6,607 nucleotides of DNA, from assembly GCA_003551805.1 (NCBI GenBank), contig PUNR01000184.1, positions 1 to 6,607 on the forward strand. Direction: 5' to 3'. How positions within the stretch are numbered: the stretch's first letter is position 1; every line of letters begins with the position of its first letter. The notes below the pieces were generated by a model. That model worked only from the letters and a program-made list of their open reading frames with translations. It ran no database searches and was not told where the DNA came from. The DNA is from Loktanella sp. (lineage in GTDB: Bacteria; Pseudomonadota; Alphaproteobacteria; Rhodobacterales; Rhodobacteraceae). The position numbers and the translations under genes were made by a program. Below, one piece after another: positions 1 to 6,118 of this stretch.

Positions 1-1164
1 ATCGCCGGTGGCGGGGTGGCTGGTCTTACCGCTGCTGCGGCCTTTGGCACTGCTGGTCTTAATGTGGTCATCGTCGATCCGTCGCCGCCGGTCACCGATG
101 CAGACAGCGATGGTGCCGATCTGCGGACCACTGCATTTTTGCAGCCCGCGCAATCGTTTCTGGATGCGGCAGGCGTCTGGCCGCGCCTTGCTGGTCACGC
201 TGCCCCCTTGCAGATCATGCGCATTGTCGATGCCGCCGCCAGCCCGCATGTCGTGCGCGATTTCGATGCAAGCGACATTTCCGACCAGCCCTTTGGCTGG
301 AACCTACCCAACTGGCTTTTGCGCAGGGAAATTGTTGCCCGCCTGCATGAGCTGCCCAACGTCGATTTCCGCCCCGGAACAAGTTTCACAGGCATGGTCC
401 CGCGTCTTGATGCAGCCTTGGTCAATCTGACCGATGGCACGCAGGTCAACGCAAAGCTGGTCATCGGCGCAGACGGGCGCAATTCAGCTGTGCGCCAAGC
501 ATTGGACATAACCGCAACCACCACGCGTTATGGCCAAAAGGCAGTGACCTTTGCGGTGACGCATGATGCGCCGCATGACAACGTATCGACGGAAATACAC
601 CGCGCAGGTGGCCCTTTCACATTGGTCCCCCTACCCGATCATGCGGGCTTGCCCTGTTCTGCCGTTGTCTGGATGGATCACGGGGCGGAATGTCTGCGCC
701 GTGCTGCCCTGCCCCCCGAAGATTTCGAGGCAGAGGCCAACGACCGATCAGCCTGGCAGTATGGCCCACTAAAACTGGCATCAAAACGCATGGTCTGGCC
801 GATCATCAGCCAGACCGCAGACCAGATCACCGGCCCGCGCACCGCACTGGTGGCAGAGGCCGCGCATGTCATGCCCCCCATTGGCGCGCAAGGTTTGAAC
901 ATGTCGCTGCGTGATCTTGCCTGCCTGCTGGACTTGGCGACGGCTTCGCCCGGTACTTTGGGCAGTCAGGCCATGCTTGACAGCTACGCCCGCCAGCGCC
1001 ACCCCGACATCAAACTGCGGGTCGCAGGCATCGACGCGCTGAACAAGGCGTCGATGTTGGGCAATAGCATGGCACAAGACCTGCGCGCGCGCGGCATCGT
1101 GGCGCTTTACGGCATCACGCCTGTCCGACGCACATTGATGCAACTGGGTCTGGGTGCGCGCTAA
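1..1164 (+). CDS. UbiH/UbiF/COQ6-family FAD-dependent hydroxylase, 5' partial
   Basis: This reads as a flavoprotein monooxygenase of the ubiquinone-biosynthesis type, which hydroxylates the aromatic ring of a polyprenylated quinone precursor at the inner membrane using FAD, NAD(P)H and O2. The reading frame is open from base 1 and 387 residues are visible; family members are about 390-410 residues, so only the first few are missing. Visible residues 3-8 (GGGVAG) form the Rossmann dinucleotide-binding turn, and D26 ends the second beta strand where the FAD ribose is bound. An internal GTG at base 16 lies inside this fold and cannot be the true start. VIGADGR at residues 154-160 is the DG motif. 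AEAAHVMPPIGAQGLN at 285-300 is the second FAD motif, but the usual GD pair reads AE. The stop overlaps that of the convergent aminotransferase. The family is confident; which ring position it hydroxylates (UbiH, UbiF, UbiL or UbiM type) cannot be decided. Confidence 0.9.
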   Translation: MAGGGVAGLTAAAAFGTAGLNVVIVDPSPPVTDADSDGADLRTTAFLQPAQSFLDAAGVWPRLAGHAAPLQIMRIVDAAASPHVVRDFDASDISDQPFGWNLPNWLLRREIVARLHELPNVDFRPGTSFTGMVPRLDAALVNLTDGTQVNAKLVIGADGRNSAVRQALDITATTTRYGQKAVTFAVTHDAPHDNVSTEIHRAGGPFTLVPLPDHAGLPCSAVVWMDHGAECLRRAALPPEDFEAEANDRSAWQYGPLKLASKRMVWPIISQTADQITGPRTALVAEAAHVMPPIGAQGLNMSLRDLACLLDLATASPGTLGSQAMLDSYARQRHPDIKLRVAGIDALNKASMLGNSMAQDLRARGIVALYGITPVRRTLMQLGLGAR

Positions 1165-2288
1165 AGCACGCGGTCCAGCACCGGAACCAGCCGCGCAAGC
1201 GTGCCTTGCACATCATAAAGCTTGTCGAGCCCGAACAGCCCCAACCGGAAGGTGCGGAAATCCTCGGGTTCGTCGCATTGCAACGGCACGCCTGCGGCAA
1301 TCTGCATGCCTTCAGCCACAAATTTGGACCCGTTCTGGATGCTCGGATCATCGGTATAGCTGACCACGACGCCCGGTGCCTCGAACCCCGGTGCCGCCAC
1401 GGACCGCAACCCTTTATCGGCCAGAACCTTGCGCACAGCACGGCCTAATTCCCATTGCGCTGTCTTCAGCTTGTCAAAGCCGTAGTCGCGAGTTTCCAGC
1501 ATCGTGTCACGAAATGCGCGCAACCCGTCGGTTGGCATGGTCGCATGATAGGCATGCCCGCCATTTTCATAGGCCTGCATGATGCCGTGCCATTTCTTCA
1601 GATCGACAGCAAAGGAATTTGACGCCGTGTCGGCCATCCTGTCCACAGCCCGCTGTGACAGCATCACCAACCCCGCTGACGGCGTCGACGACCAGCCCTT
1701 TTGCGGCGCGGATATCAAAACATCGACGCCTGTCGCCTTCATATCGACCCAGATACAGCCTGACGCGATGCAATCCAGCACCATAATCGCCCCGACCTCA
1801 TGCGCGGCAGCCGCCAAGGCTGTCAGATAGTCATCCGGCAAGATAATCCCCGCCGATGTTTCCACATGCGGCGCAAACACCACATCCGGGCGCGCATCAC
1901 GGATCGCGGCCACGACATCGTCAATCGGCGCAGGGGCAAAGGCAGCACGGCTGTCATTGCCTGCTTGCCGTGCTTTCATCACCGTGGTCTGGGCGGTGAA
2001 CTGCCCTGCGTCAAAAATCTGGCTCCAGCGATAGGAAAACCAGCCGTTGCGGACAATAAGCGCATGCGCCCCTGCACCAAACTGGCGCGCCACGGCTTCC
2101 ATCGCATAGGTGCCACCACCGGGCACAATCGCCACATGATCCGCCGCATAAACCTGTTTCAGCATGGACGAGATGTCGTTCATCACCCCCTGAAACGCCT
2201 TGGACATGTGATTAAGCGACCGGTCCGTGAAAACGACCGAAAACTCCATCAACCCGTCCGGATCAATTCCCTTGGCTGCACCGTCCAT
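1161..2288 (-). CDS. Class V PLP-dependent aminotransferase (alanine/serine-glyoxylate aminotransferase-like)
   Basis: A 375-residue fold-type I, class V aminotransferase that probably moves an amino group between a small amino acid (alanine, serine or similar) and a 2-oxo acid such as glyoxylate in the cytoplasm. Family landmarks appear in order: PGGGTYAMEA at 56-65 (PLP phosphate loop), HVETSAGII at 141-149, D172 in VLDCIAS (pairs with the pyridine nitrogen), K197 in SAPQKGW (Schiff-base lysine) and FRLGLFG at 347-353, whose arginine probably binds the substrate carboxylate. The frame can be extended five codons to a GTG at 2303, but a clear AGGGAG ribosome binding site at 2295-2300 lies inside that extension, six bases before the ATG at 2288, so 2288 is preferred. 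It lies 109 bases downstream of the Lrp pair on the same strand and ends tail to tail with the hydroxylase gene. The exact substrate is not determined; a phosphonate or other specialised transaminase of the same class is possible. Confidence 0.88.
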   Translation of the reverse strand: MDGAAKGIDPDGLMEFSVVFTDRSLNHMSKAFQGVMNDISSMLKQVYAADHVAIVPGGGTYAMEAVARQFGAGAHALIVRNGWFSYRWSQIFDAGQFTAQTTVMKARQAGNDSRAAFAPAPIDDVVAAIRDARPDVVFAPHVETSAGIILPDDYLTALAAAAHEVGAIMVLDCIASGCIWVDMKATGVDVLISAPQKGWSSTPSAGLVMLSQRAVDRMADTASNSFAVDLKKWHGIMQAYENGGHAYHATMPTDGLRAFRDTMLETRDYGFDKLKTAQWELGRAVRKVLADKGLRSVAAPGFEAPGVVVSYTDDPSIQNGSKFVAEGMQIAAGVPLQCDEPEDFRTFRLGLFGLDKLYDVQGTLARLVPVLDRVL

Positions 2289-2294
2289 CACGCT

Positions 2295-2300
2295 CTCCCT
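2295..2300 (-). promoter_or_regulatory. Ribosome binding site of the aminotransferase gene
   Basis: The minus strand reads AGGGAG here, six bases before the ATG at 2288-2286. It complements the end of 16S rRNA well and decides the start: the in-frame GTG at 2303 would place this site inside the coding region. Confidence 0.75.
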
Positions 2301-2314
2301 CACTTGGTTGATCT

Positions 2315-2343
2315 TTGCTAAGACGCTACCCGCGCAAAATCAA
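2315..2343 (-). promoter_or_regulatory. Candidate sigma-70-type promoter of the aminotransferase gene
   Basis: On the minus strand a TTGATT box (2343-2338) and a TAGCAA box (2320-2315) are separated by 17 bases, which would start transcription near 2308, just ahead of the ribosome binding site. The boxes match the consensus only partly. Read-through from the Lrp genes is the alternative, as I see no terminator in the 109-base gap. Confidence 0.3.
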
Positions 2344-2397
2344 AACCTATCTGTGCCGTATCGCATCATTGTCACCGGCAAAAGTTTCCGATCCGCG

Positions 2398-2850
2398 TCA
2401 CAATGGCCCCGGACGGCGTTCTTCGGACAAAAGCACATTGGCCTCGACATTCCCGACACCGGGTAGCGTCATCAACCGGCGGCGCAACACCCGTTCGAAA
2501 TCCGCCAGATCACGGGCCACAACACGCAAGCGGTAGTCATAAAGGCCCAGAACATGCTCCACGCTTTGTACCTCGGGGATAGCACCCACCGCGCGCTCGA
2601 AATCCTCCAGCGACACACGGCCCTTGGTGGCAAGCTTTACCCCCAGAAAAACCGTCACGCCAAACCCCGCCTTTGCAGCGTCCAGATGCAGCCTGCGCCC
2701 CGCAATCACACCCGCATCCTGCAATCGCTTGATCCGGCGCCATGTCGCGGGCTGGCTCAGGCCCAGCTTGCGCGCCAGTTGCGTGGTGGATTGATCGGCA
2801 TTGGCGTAAAGCGCGCCCAAGATCGCGCGGTCCAGATCATCCAAATTCAT
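2398..2850 (-). CDS. Lrp/AsnC-family transcriptional regulator (second of a tandem pair)
   Basis: A 150-residue regulator, the usual length for the Lrp/AsnC family, whose members bind DNA as dimers or larger rings and respond to amino acids. Residues 1-50 form the N-terminal winged helix-turn-helix, with the two helices around STTQLARKLG and LSQPATWRRIKRLQDAG (21-47). Residues about 62-142 form the alpha-beta ligand-binding (RAM) domain, with LGLYDYRLRVVARDLADFE (101-119) matching the family's conserved GxYDYxLxVxxxD segment. Its ATG overlaps the stop of the preceding regulator in an ATGA arrangement (2850-2847), and there is no strong ribosome binding site, so translation is probably coupled. 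The likely role is control of amino-acid metabolism, perhaps of the neighbouring aminotransferase or ilvC; the targets and ligand are inference. It is clearly related to, but distinct from, its partner. Confidence 0.9.
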   Translation of the reverse strand: MNLDDLDRAILGALYANADQSTTQLARKLGLSQPATWRRIKRLQDAGVIAGRRLHLDAAKAGFGVTVFLGVKLATKGRVSLEDFERAVGAIPEVQSVEHVLGLYDYRLRVVARDLADFERVLRRRLMTLPGVGNVEANVLLSEERRPGPL

Positions 2851-3302
2851 AGCGGCAAACTTTCATCCGCCTTGATCGTCGCGACATTCATCAACGCCTC
2901 GATATCGGCGATATGCGGCAGTTCCAGTATCAGTTCACGATAGATCCGCTGATAATCCGCCAGATCGCGGGCAATCAGCGACAGGCGCACGTCGACCCGG
3001 CCCAGAAAGGTCTGAATTTCAATCACCTCGGGCACCAACCGCGCGGCTGCCAGAAACTCGTCAAACGCGCGCGATTGTGTCTTGTCCAGCGTGATCCGCA
3101 AACTGACCGCCACTGCATATCCCAGCGCACGCCAATCAATCGCAATCCGGCTGCCCAGCAAAACCCCTGCCTCACGCATCAGGTCAAGCCGGCGGGTCAC
3201 CCGTGCAACTGTGCTGCCCACCGCCTCGGCCAGATCGGGCACGCCCCGCCCCGGATCAACCTGCAACAGGCGCAACAAACGGCGATCAACATCATCAAGC
3301 AT
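2847..3302 (-). CDS. Lrp/AsnC-family transcriptional regulator (first of a tandem pair)
   Basis: A 151-residue Lrp/AsnC regulator. The N-terminal helix-turn-helix is at about 4-46 (DVDRRLLRLL, then VPDLAEAVGS and TVARVTRRLDLMREAG). The C-terminal RAM domain is at about 61-143, with FLGRVDVRLSLIARDLADYQ (99-118) in place of the usual GDYDY segment; the tyrosine of the usual DY pair is a valine here. The ATG at 3302 is the natural start because family members begin LDxxDRxLL. The bases just upstream on the minus strand are T-rich with no Shine-Dalgarno sequence, and a plausible -10 box lies only eight bases away, so the message may be leaderless. It is divergent from ilvC, and a palindrome overlaps its predicted promoter, suggesting autoregulation. 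The pair may form hetero-oligomers (inference). Confidence 0.9.
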   Translation of the reverse strand: MLDDVDRRLLRLLQVDPGRGVPDLAEAVGSTVARVTRRLDLMREAGVLLGSRIAIDWRALGYAVAVSLRITLDKTQSRAFDEFLAAARLVPEVIEIQTFLGRVDVRLSLIARDLADYQRIYRELILELPHIADIEALMNVATIKADESLPL

Positions 3303-3309
3303 AGAAAAA

Positions 3310-3338
3310 CATATATTCAGCTATATGACGCATAACAA
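3310..3338 (-). promoter_or_regulatory. Candidate promoter of the tandem lrp operon
   Basis: On the minus strand TTGTTA (3338-3333) and TATATG (3315-3310) are 17 bases apart. Transcription would begin at about 3303-3304, within a base or two of the ATG at 3302, which agrees with the missing ribosome binding site and suggests a leaderless transcript. The -10 box is also the left arm of the 18-bp palindrome. The box matches are moderate. Confidence 0.4.
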
Positions 3339-3358
3339 GCTTCTTATTTCTTCAAATA
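3310..3358. promoter_or_regulatory. Two AT-rich palindromes in the lrp/ilvC control region, candidate Lrp operators
   Basis: The first palindrome is CATATA-TTCAGC-TATATG at 3310-3327, with perfect six-base arms. The second is TATTT-CTTC-AAATA at 3345-3358, with perfect five-base arms. Their centres are 33 bases apart, close to three turns of the helix, so both would face the same side. Lrp/AsnC proteins typically bind short AT-rich imperfect palindromes repeated in helical phase, often at their own promoters. The first covers the predicted -10 box of the lrp gene; the second lies upstream of the ilvC -35 box. AT-rich stretches make short palindromes by chance, so the assignment is tentative. 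Confidence 0.4.
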
Positions 3359-3372
3359 CTCAAGGAAATCCC

Positions 3373-3401
3373 CTCACAGTTCACACTAACCTCGCTATAA
3401 C
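3373..3401 (+). promoter_or_regulatory. Candidate ilvC promoter
   Basis: CTCACA (3373-3378; four of six against TTGACA) and TATAAC (3396-3401; five of six against TATAAT) are spaced by 17 bases. The start point would be near 3408, giving an untranslated leader of about 22 bases that contains the AAAGGA ribosome binding site. This leaves no room for a leader peptide or attenuator. Confidence 0.45.
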
Positions 3402-3429
3402 CACCACAGTTAAACAAAGGATATGGAAA

Positions 3430-4452
3430 ATGCGCGTTTATTACGACCGTGACTGCGATGTGAACCTGATCAAGGATAAAAAAGTCGCCATTCTCGGCTA
3501 CGGCTCTCAAGGCCACGCCCATGCGCTGAACCTGCGCGACAGCGGTGCCAAAAACCTCGTCGTCGCCCTGCGCGAAGGCTCCCCATCAGAGGCGAAAGCC
3601 AAAGGCGAAGGCCTTGAAGTCATGGGTATCGCCGAAGCCGCCGCATGGTGCGATGTCATCATGTTCACCATGCCCGACGAATTGCAGGCCGAAACCTACA
3701 AAAAATATGTCCACGACAACCTGAAAGAAGGCTCTGCCATCGCTTTCGCCCACGGCCTGAACGTGCATTTCGGCCTGATCGAACCAAAGCCCGGCGTCGA
3801 CGTCATCATGATGGCCCCCAAAGGCCCCGGCCACACCGTGCGCGGCGAATACACCAAAGGCGGCGGCGTGCCCTGCCTTGTAGCTGTCCACAACGACGCA
3901 ACTGGCAAGGCGATGGAAATCGGCCTGTCCTATTGCTCGCCCATCGGCGGCGGGCGTTCCGGCATCATTGAAACCAACTTCCGTCAGGAATGCGAAACCG
4001 ATCTGTTCGGCGAACAGGCAGTGCTGTGTGGCGGTCTGGTCGAACTGATCCGCATGGGCTTCGAGACGCTGGTCGAGGCCGGATACGAGCCCGAAATGGC
4101 CTATTTCGAATGTCTGCACGAGGTCAAGCTGATCGTCGATCTGATCTATGAAGGCGGCATCGCCAACATGAACTACTCGATCTCCAACACTGCCGAATAC
4201 GGTGAATATGTCTCTGGTCCGCGCATCCTGCCTTACGAGGAAACCAAGAAACGCATGAAAGACGTGCTGACCGACATCCAGACCGGCAAATTCGTGCGTG
4301 ACTTCATGCAGGAAAACGCCGTAGGCCAGCCTTATTTCAAGGCGACCCGCCGGATCAACGACGAGCACGAGATCGAAAAGGTCGGCGAAAAGCTGCGCGG
4401 CATGATGCCATGGATCTCGGCCGGTCGGATGGTCGACAAAGCGAAAAACTAA
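3430..4452 (+). CDS. ilvC: Ketol-acid reductoisomerase, class I (acetohydroxyacid isomeroreductase)
   Basis: It converts 2-acetolactate and 2-aceto-2-hydroxybutyrate to the dihydroxy acids of the valine/leucine and isoleucine pathways, using NAD(P)H and two Mg ions, in the cytoplasm. The protein has 340 residues, typical of the short class I enzyme. The Rossmann motif is GYGSQG at 23-28. The cofactor loop is REGSPSE at 48-54, where S51 and S53 would bind the NADPH phosphate. H108 lies in AHGLN. Metal ligands are D191 and E195 (ETDLFGEQ) and E227 and E231 (YFECLHE), with S252 in the substrate pocket. The start at 3430 follows AAAGGA (3416-3421) by eight bases and gives the conserved N-terminus MRVYYDRDCD; the frame is open further upstream but those residues overlap the divergent lrp gene and are not protein-like. 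It is followed by a hairpin repeat and an intrinsic terminator, so it appears monocistronic. Control by the divergent Lrp pair is likely but inferred. Confidence 0.98.
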   Translation: MRVYYDRDCDVNLIKDKKVAILGYGSQGHAHALNLRDSGAKNLVVALREGSPSEAKAKGEGLEVMGIAEAAAWCDVIMFTMPDELQAETYKKYVHDNLKEGSAIAFAHGLNVHFGLIEPKPGVDVIMMAPKGPGHTVRGEYTKGGGVPCLVAVHNDATGKAMEIGLSYCSPIGGGRSGIIETNFRQECETDLFGEQAVLCGGLVELIRMGFETLVEAGYEPEMAYFECLHEVKLIVDLIYEGGIANMNYSISNTAEYGEYVSGPRILPYEETKKRMKDVLTDIQTGKFVRDFMQENAVGQPYFKATRRINDEHEIEKVGEKLRGMMPWISAGRMVDKAKN

Positions 4453-4457
4453 ATAAA

Positions 4458-4485
4458 CGTAGGGTGGGTCAAGACCCACCTTACG
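4458..4485. repeat. REP-like GTAG hairpin element
   Basis: A 28-base near-perfect inverted repeat starting five bases after the ilvC stop codon. CGTA (4458-4461) pairs with TACG (4482-4485), G4462 pairs with T4481 as a wobble, and GGTGGGT (4463-4469) pairs with ACCCACC (4474-4480) around a CAAG loop. A GTAG tetranucleotide at the foot of a GC-rich hairpin is the hallmark of REP sequences mobilised by REP-associated tyrosine transposases, and GTAGGGTGGG hairpins of this kind recur in many proteobacterial genomes. Only one copy is in the window, so its repetitive nature is inferred. There is no T-run, so it is not itself a terminator, though it could protect the 3' end of the mRNA. Confidence 0.55.
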
Positions 4486-4492
4486 CGACATC

Positions 4493-4518
4493 GGCCCGGC
4501 GTCACGCCGGGCCTTTTT
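4493..4518 (+). terminator. Rho-independent terminator of ilvC
   Basis: GGCCCGGCG (4493-4501) and CGCCGGGCC (4505-4513) form a perfect nine-base GC stem around a TCA loop, followed at once by TTTTT and CT. It lies 40 bases after the ilvC stop and is oriented for plus-strand transcripts. Confidence 0.93.
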
Positions 4519-4731
4519 CTATTAAACCAACCGAATATCAGCCAGATCAGGCGCTGTAATCGACAGCAAACGATCATTAATCCGGTTATTCTTGCGCAAC
4601 TGCGGATCAACAGCCGAAACGATCATGATCGCGCACAGCGTCAATCGGCATGTGCTGACCCTGCCCTGCACCGATAGCGAAAAGATGGATAGACACGTCT
4701 GCCTTACAAAAAATCGGCCCATCATCGCTGT

Positions 4732-4752
4732 GGACCTTTCAATGTCAGGTCC
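4732..4752. promoter_or_regulatory. Inverted repeat upstream of the fatty-acid transporter, candidate operator
   Basis: GGACCT (4732-4737) and AGGTCC (4747-4752) are perfect six-base arms separated by nine bases, ending 39 bases before the TTG start. The arm spacing suits a dimeric regulator binding successive major grooves, or a hairpin in the 5' leader. The regulator is unknown and chance occurrence is possible. Confidence 0.3.
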
Positions 4753-4780
4753 CCGATGCCATCGTAAAGCCAACCAAAAT

Positions 4781-4786
4781 GGGAGG
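4781..4786 (+). promoter_or_regulatory. Ribosome binding site fixing a TTG start
   Basis: GGGAGG lies five bases before the TTG at 4792. The first in-frame ATG is at 4828, 41 bases downstream of this site and too far to use it. An ATG at 4779 is out of frame. The site therefore supports TTG initiation. Confidence 0.75.
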
Positions 4787-4791
4787 TTACC

Positions 4792-6105
4792 TTGCTACGT
4801 TCACTTTCACGGCCTGCAGTCGCATTGATGGACCGGTATTTGCCGGACCCATTCGTTTTTGTCCTGATACTCACAATCGTCTCCGCCGCACTCGCCATGG
4901 TTTTCGAAGGCACGGCACCGATTGATGTCGTCCAGATGTGGGGGGACGGTTTTTGGGGCTTGCTGTCATTCTCGATGCAGATGCTTCTGGTCTTGGTGAC
5001 CGGGTTTATTCTGGCATCCTCGCCGCCGGTGAAAAAGTTTCTTGCCTTTCTTGCCAGTCTGGCGGCATCCCCCGGTTCGGCAATCGTGATGGTGACCGTG
5101 GTTTCGTTGATTGCGTCGTGGGTTAACTGGGGGTTCGGTCTGGTCGTCGGCGCGCTGTTCGCCCGCGAGCTGGCGCGGCTGGTCCGCGTGGATTACCGGC
5201 TTCTCGTCGGTGCGGCCTACTCCGGTTTCGTGATCTGGCATGGCGGTCTGGCGGGTTCTATCCCGTTGACAGTCGCGACACCGGGGCATTTCACCGAAGG
5301 GCAGATCGGCATCGTCGAGACCGGAATGACAATTTTTGCCAGTTTCAATCTGACCATTGTGGGCGTTCTTTTCGTGGTCATACCGCTGGTAAACTGGTTG
5401 ATGATCCCTAAAGAGGAAGAAAGCGTCTACGTCACCGCCGAACAATTGGGCACGGAAAAGCAGACAGCCACCTTTGTGGCGTCACGCCCGGCTGAATATC
5501 TTGAAAACAGCCGCATTCTGATGTGGCTGATTGGTGTGCCCGGCCTGATCTTTCTGGCACATTACTTTTTCATTCGCGGCAGCGGTCTGAACCTGAACAT
5601 CGTGAATTACATGTTCTTGATGCTTGGCATCGTGCTGCATGGCACTGCGCGCAACTTGCTGGACGCATTGCAAGAAGCGGTAAAGGGCGGCGCAGGCATC
5701 GTGATCCAGTTTCCGTTCTATGCGGGTATTATGGCGATCATGACACAATCCGGCCTTGCGCAAAGCATGTCGGAATGGTTCGTGTCGATTTCCACCGCGA
5801 CATCCCTGCCTTTCTGGACATTCATGAGCGCGGGGATCGTGAACCTGTTTGTCCCGTCGGGTGGCGGACAATGGGCGGTTCAGGCGCCAGTGGTGCTGCC
5901 CGCAGCCGAAGCTTTGGGCGCAGATGTCGCGCGTGTTGTGATGGCCGTGGCGTGGGGGGATGCGTGGACCAACCTGCTACAGCCGTTCTGGGCGCTTCCG
6001 ATGCTGGCGATTGCCGGTTTGAAAGCCAAAGACATCATGGGATTTTGCCTGATCCATCTGGTGATTACCGGCATCATTATCAGCGTTCTTCTGGTGATGA
6101 TGTAA
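4792..6105 (+). CDS. atoE: Short-chain fatty acid transporter, AtoE family
   Basis: A 437-residue integral inner-membrane protein that matches E. coli AtoE (440 residues) along its whole length as I recall that sequence: RYLPDPFVF near the N-terminus (15-23), MWGDGFW (49-55), NWGFGLVVGALFARE (112-126), ENSRIL (238-243), IQFPFYAGI (305-313), VPSGGGQW (354-361) and QPFWALPMLAIAGL (397-410). AtoE proteins take up short-chain fatty acids such as acetoacetate and butyrate. Hydrophobic segments are visible at about 21-39, 57-75, 97-121, 137-155, 179-203, 241-260, 268-284, 298-316, 340-355, 381-410 and 416-436; the loop at 206-238 is charged and polar. The TTG start follows a strong ribosome binding site and gives an N-terminus aligned with E. 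coli; starting at the ATG at 4828 would remove 12 residues. The usual atoDA CoA-transferase and thiolase genes are not adjacent in this window, so the physiological substrate is inferred. The symbol rests on family similarity. Confidence 0.92.
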   Translation: MLRSLSRPAVALMDRYLPDPFVFVLILTIVSAALAMVFEGTAPIDVVQMWGDGFWGLLSFSMQMLLVLVTGFILASSPPVKKFLAFLASLAASPGSAIVMVTVVSLIASWVNWGFGLVVGALFARELARLVRVDYRLLVGAAYSGFVIWHGGLAGSIPLTVATPGHFTEGQIGIVETGMTIFASFNLTIVGVLFVVIPLVNWLMIPKEEESVYVTAEQLGTEKQTATFVASRPAEYLENSRILMWLIGVPGLIFLAHYFFIRGSGLNLNIVNYMFLMLGIVLHGTARNLLDALQEAVKGGAGIVIQFPFYAGIMAIMTQSGLAQSMSEWFVSISTATSLPFWTFMSAGIVNLFVPSGGGQWAVQAPVVLPAAEALGADVARVVMAVAWGDAWTNLLQPFWALPMLAIAGLKAKDIMGFCLIHLVITGIIISVLLVMM

Positions 6106-6118
6106 ACCGGACCTTGGG

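Larger units (their letters stand above)
4521..4791. other. Intergenic region between ilvC and the fatty-acid transporter; possible gene remnant
   Basis: No convincing gene lies here. On the minus strand a frame ending at the TAA at 4524-4522 has a protein-like C-terminal stretch, LRKNNRINDRLLSITAP followed by DLADIRLV, with plausible codon use, up to about 4615. Further upstream that frame turns unlikely, and a different minus-strand frame looks better (AIGAGQGQHMPIDAVRDHDR, ending at a TGA near 4605). This could be the decayed 3' end of a gene once convergent with ilvC, but it could equally be chance. I do not recognise the residues. The right part presumably holds the transporter promoter; I found no convincing -35/-10 pair. 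A perfect ten-base palindrome, GATCATGATC, is at 4621-4630. Confidence 0.4.

Noticed and set aside
2398..3302. Tandem Lrp-like pair as a siroheme decarboxylase (AhbA/AhbB or NirDLGH type)
   Set aside because: Both proteins have good helix-turn-helix segments and ordinary RAM domains, lack the histidine-containing motifs I would expect of the decarboxylases, and no haem d1 or alternative haem gene is nearby.
3082..3429. Long in-frame extension upstream of the ilvC start, including an in-frame ATG at 3325
   Set aside because: It overlaps the divergent lrp gene, has no ribosome binding site, includes the predicted ilvC promoter, and adds residues not found on the class I enzyme, whose N-terminus is MRVYYDRDCD.
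3402..3429. Leader-peptide attenuator ahead of ilvC
   Set aside because: The predicted leader is only about 22 bases, with no short frame rich in valine, leucine or isoleucine and no terminator hairpin before the start.
3586..4491. Minus-strand 301-codon open frame antisense to ilvC
   Set aside because: It mirrors the codon bias of ilvC; its translation is rich in F, D and H without any recognisable domain, and ilvC is unmistakable.
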